NCBI GenBank assembly: GCA_027484025.1
Contig: JAIXTI010000271.1
Coordinates: 1-52,256, forward strand
DNA from: a bacterium
GTDB lineage: Bacteria > Gemmatimonadota > Gemmatimonadetes > Gemmatimonadales > Gemmatimonadaceae
Length of the DNA stretch: 52,256 bases
Direction of reading: 5' to 3'
Shown here piece after piece: positions 17,888 through 26,736 of the stretch. Below the pieces are notes generated by a model. It ran no database searches and was not told where the DNA came from. It saw only the letters and a list, made by a program, of their open reading frames with translations. The position numbers were made by a program, and so were the translations under genes. Each line of letters opens with the position of its first letter. Position 1 is the stretch's first letter.

Positions 17888-20176
17888 ATGAAACGTCGGA
17901 CGTTCCTTTTGGCAGGGCTGGGCGCCACCGGCGCGCTCGTCATGGGCTGGTCGCTGACCCCACCGCGCCAGCGGCTGTACCCGTCGGACGCTCCCACCCC
18001 CGACGGGGGCGGCGTGGCGCTCAACGGCTGGCTCGCCATTGCCCCCGACGACACCGTGACGATCATCGCCCCCAAGGCCGAAATGGGGCAAGGGATTCAC
18101 ACGGCGCTGGCGATGCTCGTGGCCGAGGAGCTCGATTGCGACTGGAGCCGCGTGCGCGTGGTGCACAGCGGCGTGGACAAGATCTACAACAACGCCGCGG
18201 CGATCGTCGACGGGTTGCCCTTCTCCGACGACATGGAAGCGCAACCGCTGGTGCGCGGTGTGCGGTGGCTGACCGCCAAGACCATGCGCGAAGTGGGCGT
18301 CATGATGACCGGCGGCTCGTCGAGTGTGCGCGACACGTGGGAGGTGGCGCGCGATGCCGGCGCAACCGCGCGCGCGGCGCTCGTGGCGACGGCCGCGGCG
18401 CGCGCCGGCGTCGCGGTGTCGGCGTGCCGCACCGAACGTGGCGTGGTGACGTGCGGCGACCGGCAGTTCCGCTACGGTGAACTCGTAGGCGACGCGGCAG
18501 CGCGGCGTGAGACCAACGTGACACGCAAGTCGCCAGAGGCGTTCACCATCATTGGTACGTCACGCGCGCGGCTCGATACCGACGAAGTGCTGCACGGGCG
18601 CCCGTTGTATGGCATGGACGTGATGCTCGAGGGGATGCGCTACGCGGCGGTGCTCATGCCGCCCGCGCTGGGCAGCATGGTGTTGTCGTTCGACAAGCAG
18701 GCCGCCATGACACGCCCCGGTGTGGAAGCCGTGGTGGAGCTCGCCGGAAGTTCGTACGGCAATCCGCCCGGACTCGCCGTGGTGGCGCGCAGTTGGTGGG
18801 AAGCGAAACAGGCGTTGGCATCGCTCAACGCGCGCTGGAGCGAAAGCCCGCATGCCACGCTCTCGAGCGACGGCATCATGCGCACGCTCCGTGCGGCGGC
18901 GGCGGGCGACGGTGGCTTGCCGTATCGCAGCGATGGCAACGCGATGGACGCGCTCGATACGGCCGCGCGTGTGATCGATGTGACGTACGAAGCGCCGTAT
19001 CTCGCGCACGTGACCATGGAGCCGATGAACGCCACCGTCCGCGTGAACGGCACGACGGCGGAACTCTGGACGGGGACGCAGGTGCCAGGGGTGGCGCGTG
19101 CTGCCGCGGCGTCGGTGCTTGGTATGTCTGAGGAGTCGGTCACGCTGCACCAGATGCAGCTGGGTGGCGGCTTCGGGCGGCGACTCGAGGCCGACTATGT
19201 CGCGCAAGCCGCCGACATTGCGCGCGCCCTGCCGGGCGTGCCCGTGCAAACCATCTGGAGTCGTGAAGACGACATGCGGCACGATTTCTATCGGCCGGCC
19301 GGTGTCACACGCATGCGCGCTGCGCTCGATGGCGCGGGCGCGTTGAAGAGTGTGGTGGTGCAATCGGCGGGACAGTCGCCCTTTCAGGCGCTCGGCGCAC
19401 GCGTGGGCATTACCGCGGTCGCCTTGTCCCCCGACAAGACCGCCGCCGAAGGGACCTTCGAGCAGCCGTACGAGTTTCCCGCGATGCGTGTCGCACACAC
19501 CGATGTGCCGCTCCCCGTGCCCGTAGGGTCGTGGCGTTCGGTGGGGCATTCGTACAAAGGGTTCGTGATGGAGTCGTTCGTGGACGAACTCGCGCACGAC
19601 GCCAAGGTCGATCCGGTGCGATACCGACAGCAACTGTTGCAGCAGCATCCACGGGCACGGGCGGTGCTCGATCTCGTGGCCGACAAGAGTGCGTGGTTCA
19701 CACCACTCGCCGCGGCGCCCGATGGCGGTGCGCGCGGCCGCGGGGTAGCGCTGCACTGGAGCTATGCAAGCATCGTCGCGCTCGTGGCGGAGGTGCTGGT
19801 GCGCGCCGACGGCAGCGTGCGCGTGGAGCGCGTGACCGTCGCCGCCGATGCTGGGCTCATTGTGAATCCTTCGGGCGCGGCGCAGCAGGTGGAAGGCGGT
19901 GTGCTGTTTGGATTGCAGGCCGCATTGCACGGCGAGGTGATCGTGAAGAACGGACGCATCGAGGCCAACAACTTCAACGACTACCGCGCGCTGCGCATGA
20001 GTGAAGCTCCCGCCATTGCGTGTCACTTCGTGCCAAGCACGCATGTACCATCGGGGCTGGGTGAACCCGCTGTCCCGGTTGTCGCGCCTGCGGTCGCCAA
20101 TGCGCTGTTTGCGATGACCGGCACTCGGCTGCGTACGCTTCCGTTGCGACTGCCCGTCGCGGAGCAGAAGACATGA
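17888..20176 (+). CDS. Molybdenum hydroxylase large subunit (isoquinoline/aldehyde oxidoreductase type)
   Basis: The protein has 762 residues. A Tat signal (MKRRTFLLAGLGATGALV) sends it out of the cytoplasm already folded. The body is a xanthine-oxidase-family molybdopterin subunit: MGQGIHTALAMLVAEEL, QLGGGFGRRLEADYV, HSYKGFVMESFVDELA and a C-terminal GLGEPAVPVVAPAVANALF with the conserved Glu. This Tat-exported two-domain form (IorB-like) oxidises aldehydes or N-heterocycles and passes electrons to the FeS subunit. The substrate cannot be read from sequence. The 4-nt overlap with the next gene shows an operon; no FAD subunit is encoded nearby. Confidence 0.9.
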   Translation: MKRRTFLLAGLGATGALVMGWSLTPPRQRLYPSDAPTPDGGGVALNGWLAIAPDDTVTIIAPKAEMGQGIHTALAMLVAEELDCDWSRVRVVHSGVDKIYNNAAAIVDGLPFSDDMEAQPLVRGVRWLTAKTMREVGVMMTGGSSSVRDTWEVARDAGATARAALVATAAARAGVAVSACRTERGVVTCGDRQFRYGELVGDAAARRETNVTRKSPEAFTIIGTSRARLDTDEVLHGRPLYGMDVMLEGMRYAAVLMPPALGSMVLSFDKQAAMTRPGVEAVVELAGSSYGNPPGLAVVARSWWEAKQALASLNARWSESPHATLSSDGIMRTLRAAAAGDGGLPYRSDGNAMDALDTAARVIDVTYEAPYLAHVTMEPMNATVRVNGTTAELWTGTQVPGVARAAAASVLGMSEESVTLHQMQLGGGFGRRLEADYVAQAADIARALPGVPVQTIWSREDDMRHDFYRPAGVTRMRAALDGAGALKSVVVQSAGQSPFQALGARVGITAVALSPDKTAAEGTFEQPYEFPAMRVAHTDVPLPVPVGSWRSVGHSYKGFVMESFVDELAHDAKVDPVRYRQQLLQQHPRARAVLDLVADKSAWFTPLAAAPDGGARGRGVALHWSYASIVALVAEVLVRADGSVRVERVTVAADAGLIVNPSGAAQQVEGGVLFGLQAALHGEVIVKNGRIEANNFNDYRALRMSEAPAIACHFVPSTHVPSGLGEPAVPVVAPAVANALFAMTGTRLRTLPLRLPVAEQKT

Positions 20177-20661
20177 ACACACCCGATATCACGCTCATGC
20201 TGAACGGCGCCGAGGTGACGCTCAGCGTGGCCGCGGACACGCCGCTGCTCTGGGCATTGCGACACGATGTCGGGCTCCCGGGGACGAAGTTCGGGTGTGG
20301 CATTGCCATGTGTGGCGCGTGCACCGTGCATGTGAACGGCGAGGCCGTCCGCTCGTGCGTCACGCCGGTGTCGGCGGTGTTGGGCAAGCAGGTGTCCACC
20401 ATTGAAGGCATCAACGGCCCAGTCATAGACGCGCTGCGCAGTGCGTGGAGCACCATTGCCGTGGCTCAGTGCGGCTACTGCCAGTCCGGGCAGCTCATGA
20501 GTGCGGCGGCGTTGCTGTCAACGAACACGTCGCCCACCGACGACGACATCGATGCGGCAATGGATGGCAACGTCTGTCGCTGCGGCACCTACCCGCGCAT
20601 TCGCGCCGCGATTCACGCGGCGGCGGCGCAGCTGCATCCCCCCGGCGCGCCCCGTCAGTAG
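20173..20661 (+). CDS. Molybdenum hydroxylase [2Fe-2S] small subunit
   Basis: The protein has 162 residues with two [2Fe-2S] domains. The first is ferredoxin-like (FGCGIAMCGACTVHVNG ... SC). The second is helical with C-G-Y-C-Q-S-G-Q and C-R-C-G-T-Y. It relays electrons from the molybdopterin subunit encoded just upstream. It has no export signal and would travel with the Tat-exported large subunit. Without a FAD subunit, the final acceptor is probably a cytochrome. Confidence 0.93.
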   Translation: MNTPDITLMLNGAEVTLSVAADTPLLWALRHDVGLPGTKFGCGIAMCGACTVHVNGEAVRSCVTPVSAVLGKQVSTIEGINGPVIDALRSAWSTIAVAQCGYCQSGQLMSAAALLSTNTSPTDDDIDAAMDGNVCRCGTYPRIRAAIHAAAAQLHPPGAPRQ

Positions 20662-20703
20662 ATTTCCCCCGGTCACTCCCACCTCACCTTTCCGGTTCCG
20701 CGC

Positions 20704-21672
20704 ATGCTCTCTCTCTCCGCGCTGCTGCGCCGTTCGGCGCGCTCCTTCGTCCCGGCCCTGCTCTCCTCCGCCGTCGTGCTCTCGACCGCTGAAGCGCAGG
20801 CCAACGCGCCCATCATCGGACGGTGGGACCTCACCGTGCAGGGCACCGACCGCGTGTATCCGTCGTGGGTCGAAGTGTCGCTGTCGGGCGGCAAGACCCT
20901 CGTGGGTCGCTTCGTGGGCGGCGGCGGCAGCTCGCGCCCCATTGCCAAGGTGATGTTCGACAATGGCACGATGCGCTTTGTCATTCCGCCGCAGTGGGAG
21001 CAGGAAGCGAACGACATGCAGTTCGAAGCGACGATTGCCAACGATGCACTGTCGGGCACGATTGTCACGCCCAACGGCGAGAAGCACCGCTTCACCGGCA
21101 AGCGTGCACCCAATATGCGCCGCACCGCTGCGCCGGTGTGGGGCGCACCCATTGTGCTCTTTGGCGGCACCGACATGAGTGCGTGGGAACCGCTTCCCGG
21201 CGGTGACAGTCAGTGGAAAGTGCTCAACGGCATCCTCACCAACGTGAAGTCAGGCGCGAACCTCGCTACCAAGCAGAAGTTCACCGACTTCAAGCTGCAT
21301 CTCGAGTTCCGCGTCCCCAAGGGTGGCAACAGCGGCGTGTATCTGCGCGGCCGCCACGAAGTGCAGGTCGAAGACAGCCCGCTGGGCGAACCGCTCTCCA
21401 CGCACTTGGGAGGCGTGTATGGCTTTCTCGTGCCCAACGAGCAGGCGCATTTGGGCGCCGGCGTCTGGCAGAGCTACGACATCACGCTCATCGGCCGTCG
21501 CGTGACGGTGGTGCTCAACGGCAAGACGATCATCGCCGACCAGACCATTCCCGGCATCACCGGTGGCGCACTCGACAGCGACGAAGGCGCACCTGGCCCC
21601 ATCTATCTGCAGGGCGATCACACGTCGGTGGAGTACCGCAACATTCGCATTACGCCGGCCAAGGCACCGTAA
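20704..21672 (+). CDS. Secreted DUF1080 (3-keto-disaccharide hydrolase-like) protein
   Basis: The protein has 322 residues. A signal peptide (ending STAEAQA) is followed by a first domain (about 38-140: GRWDLTVQGTDRVYPSWVEV) of unknown role. The second is a DUF1080 LamG-like beta-sandwich (about 150-320) with LFGGTDMSAWEP, FTDFKLHLEFRVPKGGNSGVYLRGRHEVQVED and GPIYLQGDHTSVEYRNIRI. Some DUF1080 proteins act on 3-keto-glycosides; that activity is inferred here. The gene lies 12 nt upstream of the DUF2269 gene and may share its transcript. Confidence 0.85.
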   Translation: MLSLSALLRRSARSFVPALLSSAVVLSTAEAQANAPIIGRWDLTVQGTDRVYPSWVEVSLSGGKTLVGRFVGGGGSSRPIAKVMFDNGTMRFVIPPQWEQEANDMQFEATIANDALSGTIVTPNGEKHRFTGKRAPNMRRTAAPVWGAPIVLFGGTDMSAWEPLPGGDSQWKVLNGILTNVKSGANLATKQKFTDFKLHLEFRVPKGGNSGVYLRGRHEVQVEDSPLGEPLSTHLGGVYGFLVPNEQAHLGAGVWQSYDITLIGRRVTVVLNGKTIIADQTIPGITGGALDSDEGAPGPIYLQGDHTSVEYRNIRITPAKAP

Positions 21673-21684
21673 CTTGGCCCACGC

Positions 21685-22134
21685 ATGACGCTGGATGCGT
21701 TCCTCAAGACCGCGCACGTACTCGGCGCGATTCTGTTCGTGGGGAACGTCATCGTCACCGGGGTGTGGAGCGCGATCTTCTTTCGCGTACGACACTCGCA
21801 TGATTTTCAACGCGCCGCCCGTGCCATCGTGATCACCGACTGGTGTTTCACCGTGGGCGGCGGCGCGCTGCTTACCATGAGTGGTGTGGCGCTGGCGATG
21901 CTGCGCGGCGTGCCGCTCTGGGAAACGGCGTGGATTCGTCAGGCCATTGTGGCGTTGGCGGTTTCCACGTTGATGTGGCTCGTCGTGCTGGTACCGGCGC
22001 AGCGTGTCATGGTGCGCGGTGGGCTTTCAGATGCGGAGCTGGTGCGCGCGTATTCGCGTTGGAACGTGGTGGGATGGCTGGCCACGGTGCCGCTCGTGTA
22101 TGCGGTGTGGTGCATGGTGGCCAAGCCGGTGTGA
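21685..22134 (+). CDS. DUF2269-like integral membrane protein
   Basis: The protein has 149 residues with four hydrophobic helices: KTAHVLGAILFVGNVIVTGVWSA near the N-terminus, then segments near 52-70, 85-105 and 125-145. The first helix with its KTAHVLGA start is typical of the DUF2269 family, whose function is unknown. It ends at a convergent junction with the molybdoenzyme pair. Confidence 0.75.
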   Translation: MTLDAFLKTAHVLGAILFVGNVIVTGVWSAIFFRVRHSHDFQRAARAIVITDWCFTVGGGALLTMSGVALAMLRGVPLWETAWIRQAIVALAVSTLMWLVVLVPAQRVMVRGGLSDAELVRAYSRWNVVGWLATVPLVYAVWCMVAKPV

Positions 22135-22209
22135 TTGCTGATCGGCTGGCTTGGGTTGGAACTGATGACACGAAGACAACCGAGGCATCCAAGGCATCCG
22201 AGAACAGCA
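22135..22209. repeat. Short GGCATCC repeat at a convergent junction
   Basis: The gap holds GAGGCATCC and, 2 nt later, GGCATCCGAG (about 22182-22203). The same words occur in palindrome D (45648-45770), in GAGGCATCCGAGGAAC on its minus strand. It may be a shortened member of the same element. Confidence 0.35.
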
Positions 22210-22998
22210 TTAGGTCCCCCCGAACCACTCGTAGCCCTTGTCGCTCCAGTAGCCCCCATTGCGAGCGGGCATGAACGTAATGGTCGTGAGATACTTGGTG
22301 TTCTTGTAGCCAAGCTTGACCGGCGAATGAATGCGTGCCGGCGCCCCGTACATGGGGCTGAGCGGCTGGTCATCCTTCCCAACGGCCACCATGGTCTGTG
22401 GATGCATCGTGCTCTCGACATCCCAGCTCTCGTGATAGCTGTTGTCGAATGAGGCAAAGTCCACGTAGCCCGCGTTGGACAACGGCTGCGCCATGCGCGC
22501 CAGCTCACCGAAGGGAATGCCGTTGAACTGTGCGACGGCGCTCCACCCTTCCACGCAGTAGTGATGCACCTTCTGTGTACGCGTGGCCAACCGCCGTACA
22601 TCGTCGAACGAGAGTGTGAGCGGGGTGCGCACCGCGCCGTTCACCGTGAGCGTCCACGGACCGCCCATGTCCGCGTTCCACACCGGGACCTGCGGCGAAA
22701 TGAAATACGACGGAAACGCCTCACCCGCGACGGCCGCACCGCGTGGCACCTGGTCGGTGCCGTGCGCCGTGCGCAGCAGCCACCGTTCGAGGCGTGCGTT
22801 GTTCTTCTCGGCGCCAGACAGCAGTCGCTGTACGGTGTCGCCGGAAGGCGCCGTACACGCCGCCGCGAGCGGCGTGAGCACACCGACACTCAACACGCGG
22901 GCAAACGCACGCCGGTCCATGACGCCGCGGTCAGTCAGCGCGGTCGCGCGCTGCGCCACGACCTCACGCACCACACGAAACAGTCTCGTCGGGTTCAT
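22210..22998 (-). CDS. Sulfite-oxidase-like molybdoenzyme (Tat-exported)
   Basis: The protein has 262 residues. The N-terminus has a twin-arginine stretch (DRRAFARVLSVGVLTPLAAAC). The mature part is a single oxidoreductase molybdopterin-binding domain with the likely Mo-ligand Cys in HHYCVEGWSAVAQFNG and a YGAPARIHSPVKLGYKNTKYL segment near the end, as in MsrP/YedY-type enzymes. It would act in the periplasm. It overlaps the end of the cytochrome b gene by 4 nt, which supplies a membrane electron partner. Substrate unknown; sulfoxide repair or sulfite oxidation are both possible. Confidence 0.88.
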   Translation of the reverse strand: MNPTRLFRVVREVVAQRATALTDRGVMDRRAFARVLSVGVLTPLAAACTAPSGDTVQRLLSGAEKNNARLERWLLRTAHGTDQVPRGAAVAGEAFPSYFISPQVPVWNADMGGPWTLTVNGAVRTPLTLSFDDVRRLATRTQKVHHYCVEGWSAVAQFNGIPFGELARMAQPLSNAGYVDFASFDNSYHESWDVESTMHPQTMVAVGKDDQPLSPMYGAPARIHSPVKLGYKNTKYLTTITFMPARNGGYWSDKGYEWFGGT

Positions 22999-23714
22999 GG
23001 GTCTTTCCTCGGCAACAGGTGCTGCAGCGGACGGGCATGACGGGCTTCGGGACTCCAATGCTCATCGTCGTAACCGCCGGTGGTCATGGCGCGAATGGCG
23101 TACGGATCGACGGTGAGCACCATGAACACGTGCACCGACACGAGCAGGGCGAGCAGCAACATGGCCGCAAAGTGCCACCAGCGCGCCCACGCGTAGCCGC
23201 CCAGCAGTGACGTGAGCACGCTCAGGGTGACCGGCTTCCAGATGGCGATTCCCGACAGCACCAGCATGAGCCCGCACACCAGCATGGTGGTGTAGGCGTA
23301 CTGCTGCAGCGCGTTGTGCTTGCCCTGCACGGGATGATCACGCCGAAAGAACAAGTAGAAGCGCGCCATCTCGATGGCGTCGCGCCACGCCGAAACGCGC
23401 GGCACGATCGTGCGCCAGCGTCCACGATGGTACAGATGCACCAGATACACCGCGCCGTTGAGCACAAGCACCCACATCATGGCGAAATGCCAGTGACGGG
23501 CGCCGCCCAACCACCCGCCGAAGGTACTCCACGCCGGCGCCGGCGTGCCCTCGAAGGGCCAGAGCGGCCACGGTGCAGTGCCTTTGGGTGCGAACGCGGG
23601 CGACGCATTGAAGATGCGCAGCCCCGACATCGCCATGATGGTGACAGCGATGGTGCTCACCCAATGCGTGGCGCGCGCAATGGGGTGATGCCGGGGGGAG
23701 TGAGAGGTGGGCAT
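22995..23714 (-). CDS. Cytochrome b561-like membrane subunit
   Basis: The protein has 239 residues with four to five transmembrane helices. Conserved His for haem b lie in HPIARATHWVSTIAVTIM, ARHWHFAMMWVLVLNGAVYLVHLYH and WWHFAAMLLLALLVSVHVF. This is the Ni/Fe-hydrogenase/thiosulfate-reductase type of cytochrome b. It is the first gene of a two-gene operon and should pass electrons between the quinone pool and the periplasmic molybdoenzyme encoded downstream. Confidence 0.88.
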   Translation of the reverse strand: MPTSHSPRHHPIARATHWVSTIAVTIMAMSGLRIFNASPAFAPKGTAPWPLWPFEGTPAPAWSTFGGWLGGARHWHFAMMWVLVLNGAVYLVHLYHRGRWRTIVPRVSAWRDAIEMARFYLFFRRDHPVQGKHNALQQYAYTTMLVCGLMLVLSGIAIWKPVTLSVLTSLLGGYAWARWWHFAAMLLLALLVSVHVFMVLTVDPYAIRAMTTGGYDDEHWSPEARHARPLQHLLPRKDP

Positions 23715-23831
23715 GCACTCACCTAGACACGAGCCCCGCAGGAAGTTCCGCACCTGTTTTTTGCGGTTGCGCGGAACTCTGGCGACGGTTGCTGTCTAGC
23801 TGTGGTGTCACGACTCACTACGGCAAACATC

Positions 23832-24542
23832 ATGGCGCAATCCGTTGCACAACTGCTGGTATCCAATCCCGCACTCGCGTATCCCGCCGTGTTCGTCGGT
23901 GGAGTGCTCACGAGTCTCACGCCGTGCATCTATCCCATGATTCCCATCACGGCGGCCGTGGTGGGCAGTCAGCAACGCAGCGCCAATGGAAGCCGCAGCC
24001 GGGCGTGGTCACTTACGGCGGCGTACGTCGTGGGGCTCGCACTCTCGTATGCCGCGCTCGGATTGCTCGCGGGGCTCACGGGATCGCTGTTCGGGAGCGT
24101 GGGCACCAACAAGTGGCTGCTGTTGGGCATGGCCAATCTCATGCTCGTGTTCGCGCTGGCCATGCTCGACGTGCTGTCAGTGCCGGTCCCAACAGCGCTG
24201 CTCACGCGTGCAGCCACCATGGAAACCGGCGGCCGACTGCTCGGCGCATTCGGCATGGGCGCCGCATCGGGGCTCGTGGCCGCACCCTGCGGCGCGCCGG
24301 TCATGGCCACGCTGCTCACCTGGGTCGCCACGACCAAAAACGCGTGGCAGGGCTTCAGCTACCTCTTCGTGTTCTCTCTGGGTATGTCGATGCTGCTCGT
24401 GGTAGTCGGTATGACCGCCGGTATGCTCGAACGATTGCCACGCGCCGGTGCCTGGATGCTGCACATCAAGAAACTGTTCGCGCTCATCATGCTCGGCGTG
24501 GCCGAGTACTACCTGCTGCAGGCGGGGCAGGTGTGGTTCTGA
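23832..24542 (+). CDS. CcdA/DsbD-type thiol-transporting membrane protein
   Basis: The protein has 236 residues and six hydrophobic helices. The paired Cys sit in LTSLTPCIYPMIPI and VAAPCGAPVMATLL, the two thiol positions of the DsbD transmembrane domain. It moves reducing power from cytoplasmic thioredoxin to the periplasm. The TlpA-type thioredoxin encoded 29 nt downstream is the obvious recipient. It is the first gene of a four-gene operon with a sigma/anti-sigma pair. ATG 23832 is preferred over the GTG at 23802. Confidence 0.88.
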   Translation: MAQSVAQLLVSNPALAYPAVFVGGVLTSLTPCIYPMIPITAAVVGSQQRSANGSRSRAWSLTAAYVVGLALSYAALGLLAGLTGSLFGSVGTNKWLLLGMANLMLVFALAMLDVLSVPVPTALLTRAATMETGGRLLGAFGMGAASGLVAAPCGAPVMATLLTWVATTKNAWQGFSYLFVFSLGMSMLLVVVGMTAGMLERLPRAGAWMLHIKKLFALIMLGVAEYYLLQAGQVWF

Positions 24543-24571
24543 CCGTCATCACTTCTCTCTCGAGGCATTCC

Positions 24572-25111
24572 ATGTCCGTGACATCGTATAGCGCCCGTGT
24601 GGTGTACGCCGCAGCCACCATGGCGGCACTCTCGCTCACCGCCACCGTGGCAGCACCGCGGCTGTCGGCACAGGTCGGGGGTATTGCGGTGGGTGCTGTT
24701 GCGCCTGCTGATTTCACCTTGTCGTCACTCGACGGCGCCTCGGTCGATCTCCGTGCGATGATTGGCAAGAAGCCCGTCGTGATGGAGTTCTGGGCCACGT
24801 GGTGTCCGCTGTGCAGAAAGCTCGAGCCCGCGTTCAAGAGTGCGAAGGCGCAGTATGGGAGTCAGGTGGCGTTCCTCAACATCGGCGTGCCGGACAATCA
24901 GTCCATCGAGCGACAGAAGGCGTACGTGACCGAGCGCAGCATGGACGGGATGTTCGTCTTCGATGCGGAGAGCAAGATGATGAAGGCGTATGCCGTCCCG
25001 CACACGTCGTACGTGGTGGTGCTCGACAAGACCGGCAAGGTGGTCTACACCGGCGTCGGTGGCGATCAGGACCTCGACGCCGCCATTCGCAAAGCGCTCC
25101 CGGGTTCATGA
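24572..25111 (+). CDS. Secreted TlpA-like thioredoxin
   Basis: The protein has 179 residues. A signal peptide (ending APRLSAQ) precedes a thioredoxin fold with active site W-C-P-L-C (C78, C81) and a cis-Pro in AVPHTSYVVVLDKTG. It is likely a periplasmic reductant kept reduced by the CcdA-like protein. The last codon overlaps the sigma factor start (ATGA). Confidence 0.92.
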   Translation: MSVTSYSARVVYAAATMAALSLTATVAAPRLSAQVGGIAVGAVAPADFTLSSLDGASVDLRAMIGKKPVVMEFWATWCPLCRKLEPAFKSAKAQYGSQVAFLNIGVPDNQSIERQKAYVTERSMDGMFVFDAESKMMKAYAVPHTSYVVVLDKTGKVVYTGVGGDQDLDAAIRKALPGS

Positions 25112-25734
25112 CGCAGGCGGGTACGGTTCCGGCCAACGGTCCCCCGCCCGAGCGTGATGCCGCGTTCGAGGCGGAGGCGCTCGCCTGTCTTCCGCACGTG
25201 CTGCGCTTTGCGCGGTCGCTCACACACAATGCGGCCGAAGCGGACGATCTCACACAGGAGACGTTCCTGTTGGCGTATCGTGGCTACGCCACCTTTCAGC
25301 AGGGGAACGACGTCAAGCGCTGGCTGTTCAGCATCTGTCATCACGCCTGGTATCGCATGTCACAACGCCAACGGCGTCTGGTTCTTACGTCCGACGGCGA
25401 CGACGCCGAACTCGAAACACTCGGCGCCGTCATGGGCCATGTGGCGGCACAACGCAGTGGGCTCGACCAGTTCGTGTCCACACTCGATCTGGCACCCGCC
25501 ATTCGTGCGGCGGTCGAGCGGCTCGAGCCGGCGTTCCGCAGTGTCGTTCAACTTGTCGACGTCGATGGCTATTCGTACGAAGAAGCCGCCAAGGTGCTCG
25601 ATATACCCATCGGGACGGTACGCTCGCGGCTGTTTCGCGCGCGGCGTCTGCTGCAGGAATCACTCTTTGAATTTGCGCGCGATGCCGGTGTGGCACGCCC
25701 GTCCGTTTCTCCGTCTTCCGTCACGCCGCCATGA
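25108..25734 (+). CDS. ECF-type RNA polymerase sigma factor
   Basis: The protein has 208 residues. Region 2 is at about 25-90 (LPHVLRFARSLTHNAAEADDLTQETFLLAYRGYATF, KRWLFSICHHAWYR). Region 4 is at about 130-195 (LEPAFRSVVQLVDVDGYSYEEAAKVLDIPIGTVRSRLFRAR). It overlaps tlpA on one side and the anti-sigma gene on the other by 4 nt each. This fixed coupling to thiol genes suggests that it answers envelope redox stress, which is an inference. Confidence 0.94.
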   Translation: MTQAGTVPANGPPPERDAAFEAEALACLPHVLRFARSLTHNAAEADDLTQETFLLAYRGYATFQQGNDVKRWLFSICHHAWYRMSQRQRRLVLTSDGDDAELETLGAVMGHVAAQRSGLDQFVSTLDLAPAIRAAVERLEPAFRSVVQLVDVDGYSYEEAAKVLDIPIGTVRSRLFRARRLLQESLFEFARDAGVARPSVSPSSVTPP

Positions 25735-26003
25735 ACTCCGACGCCAACGACTCTGTGCAGACGATAGATTGCGACACCACCGTCCGTCGCCTCTGGGACT
25801 ATCTCGACGAAGAACTCGATGCGTCGCGCTACGCCGAGGTTGAGGCCCATGTGCGCGACTGCGTGCATTGCGCCGAACATTTTGCGTTTGCGCAGCATTT
25901 TCTGGGCGCGGTGAGCGAGGCGCTCGACGAGTCGCACGACCCCGCGGCGCTGCGCGCGCAGGTGTTGAAGCGGTTGGCCGACGACGGGTTTCGCGCGGCG
26001 TGA
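25731..26003 (+). CDS. Zinc-finger anti-sigma factor
   Basis: The protein has 90 residues with an HxxxCxxC motif (AHVRDCVHC), the ZAS zinc site of RsrA/ChrR-type anti-sigma factors, plus an upstream Cys (IDCDTT) that may complete it. There is no transmembrane helix, so it is a soluble anti-sigma. It should hold the ECF factor encoded just upstream until the zinc-thiolate site is oxidised or otherwise disturbed. Confidence 0.9.
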   Translation: MNSDANDSVQTIDCDTTVRRLWDYLDEELDASRYAEVEAHVRDCVHCAEHFAFAQHFLGAVSEALDESHDPAALRAQVLKRLADDGFRAA

Positions 26004-26029
26004 GCGTTTCCCTACGGCAACGACAGGCT

Positions 26030-26677
26030 TCAGCCGCGCCGATTAGGCCCGCGCGGCAATTTGGGCGGCCCGCCTGATGCCACCGCCGCGTCACGCGCGG
26101 CTTTGCGGCCAAAGAGCACGCCGTGCACACGACGCGTGAAGAACACGAACAGCAGCAGCACCGCGACCAACGTCACGATTGGCAGAAAAATCGCGAGCAC
26201 ACTGGTAACCACCGCACTGACCAGCTCGAGTGTGCTTACCACGGGGTTGCCTACGCCGCCGGTGAGCGTGGTGCTCTTGAAACGCGTGAACACCGTCGCA
26301 CCCTGCGTGACCCCCGCCGCGCCGCCGGCCAGCAGCACCGCGCTCCACTTGAGCACCGGCGGCAAGTCCACCACGACACTCGCGGCCGCGAGCATCCCCG
26401 CCAGCATCGCCGCCGGGGTGGCGACGAGGTCGAGGAGCTGATCGAGCCACGGCACCGAGTACGCGCCCACCTCGAGGATGGTGGCAGTGCCGAGCGCGGC
26501 CAGCGCCGGCGTGGTGGCAATCCACTCGAAGCCCGGCGACAGGGTAAGTACCCCCGACTTGGCAGCGATCGCCGCAGCAAGCAGGGGGACGAACACCCGG
26601 AACCCGGCCGCCGAGGCCAGGCCGAAGCCCACGGCGATCCCCAGCAGGGCGTTGGCCGTTACAGGAAAGGAATCCAT
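26030..26677 (-). CDS. DUF4126-like membrane protein
   Basis: The protein has 215 residues and five to six hydrophobic helices, beginning ANALLGIAVGFGLASAAGFRVFVPLLA. The Gly-rich first helix and the SVPWLDQLLDLVATPAAMLAG segment are typical of DUF4126. The tail (about 190-215) is basic and cytoplasmic. Function unknown. It converges on the anti-sigma gene. Confidence 0.8.
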   Translation of the reverse strand: MDSFPVTANALLGIAVGFGLASAAGFRVFVPLLAAAIAAKSGVLTLSPGFEWIATTPALAALGTATILEVGAYSVPWLDQLLDLVATPAAMLAGMLAAASVVVDLPPVLKWSAVLLAGGAAGVTQGATVFTRFKSTTLTGGVGNPVVSTLELVSAVVTSVLAIFLPIVTLVAVLLLFVFFTRRVHGVLFGRKAARDAAVASGGPPKLPRGPNRRG

Positions 26678-26736
26678 AGGGTGAGAAATAGCGACTTCCC
26701 GTTCCGTCAGCGAACGCCGAGCGCTACCCTGAAGGT

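Noticed and set aside
18560-20182. Minus-strand frame of 540 codons opposite the Mo hydroxylase
   Set aside because: The plus strand has the Tat signal and cofactor motifs. The antisense frame is His/Arg-rich and featureless.
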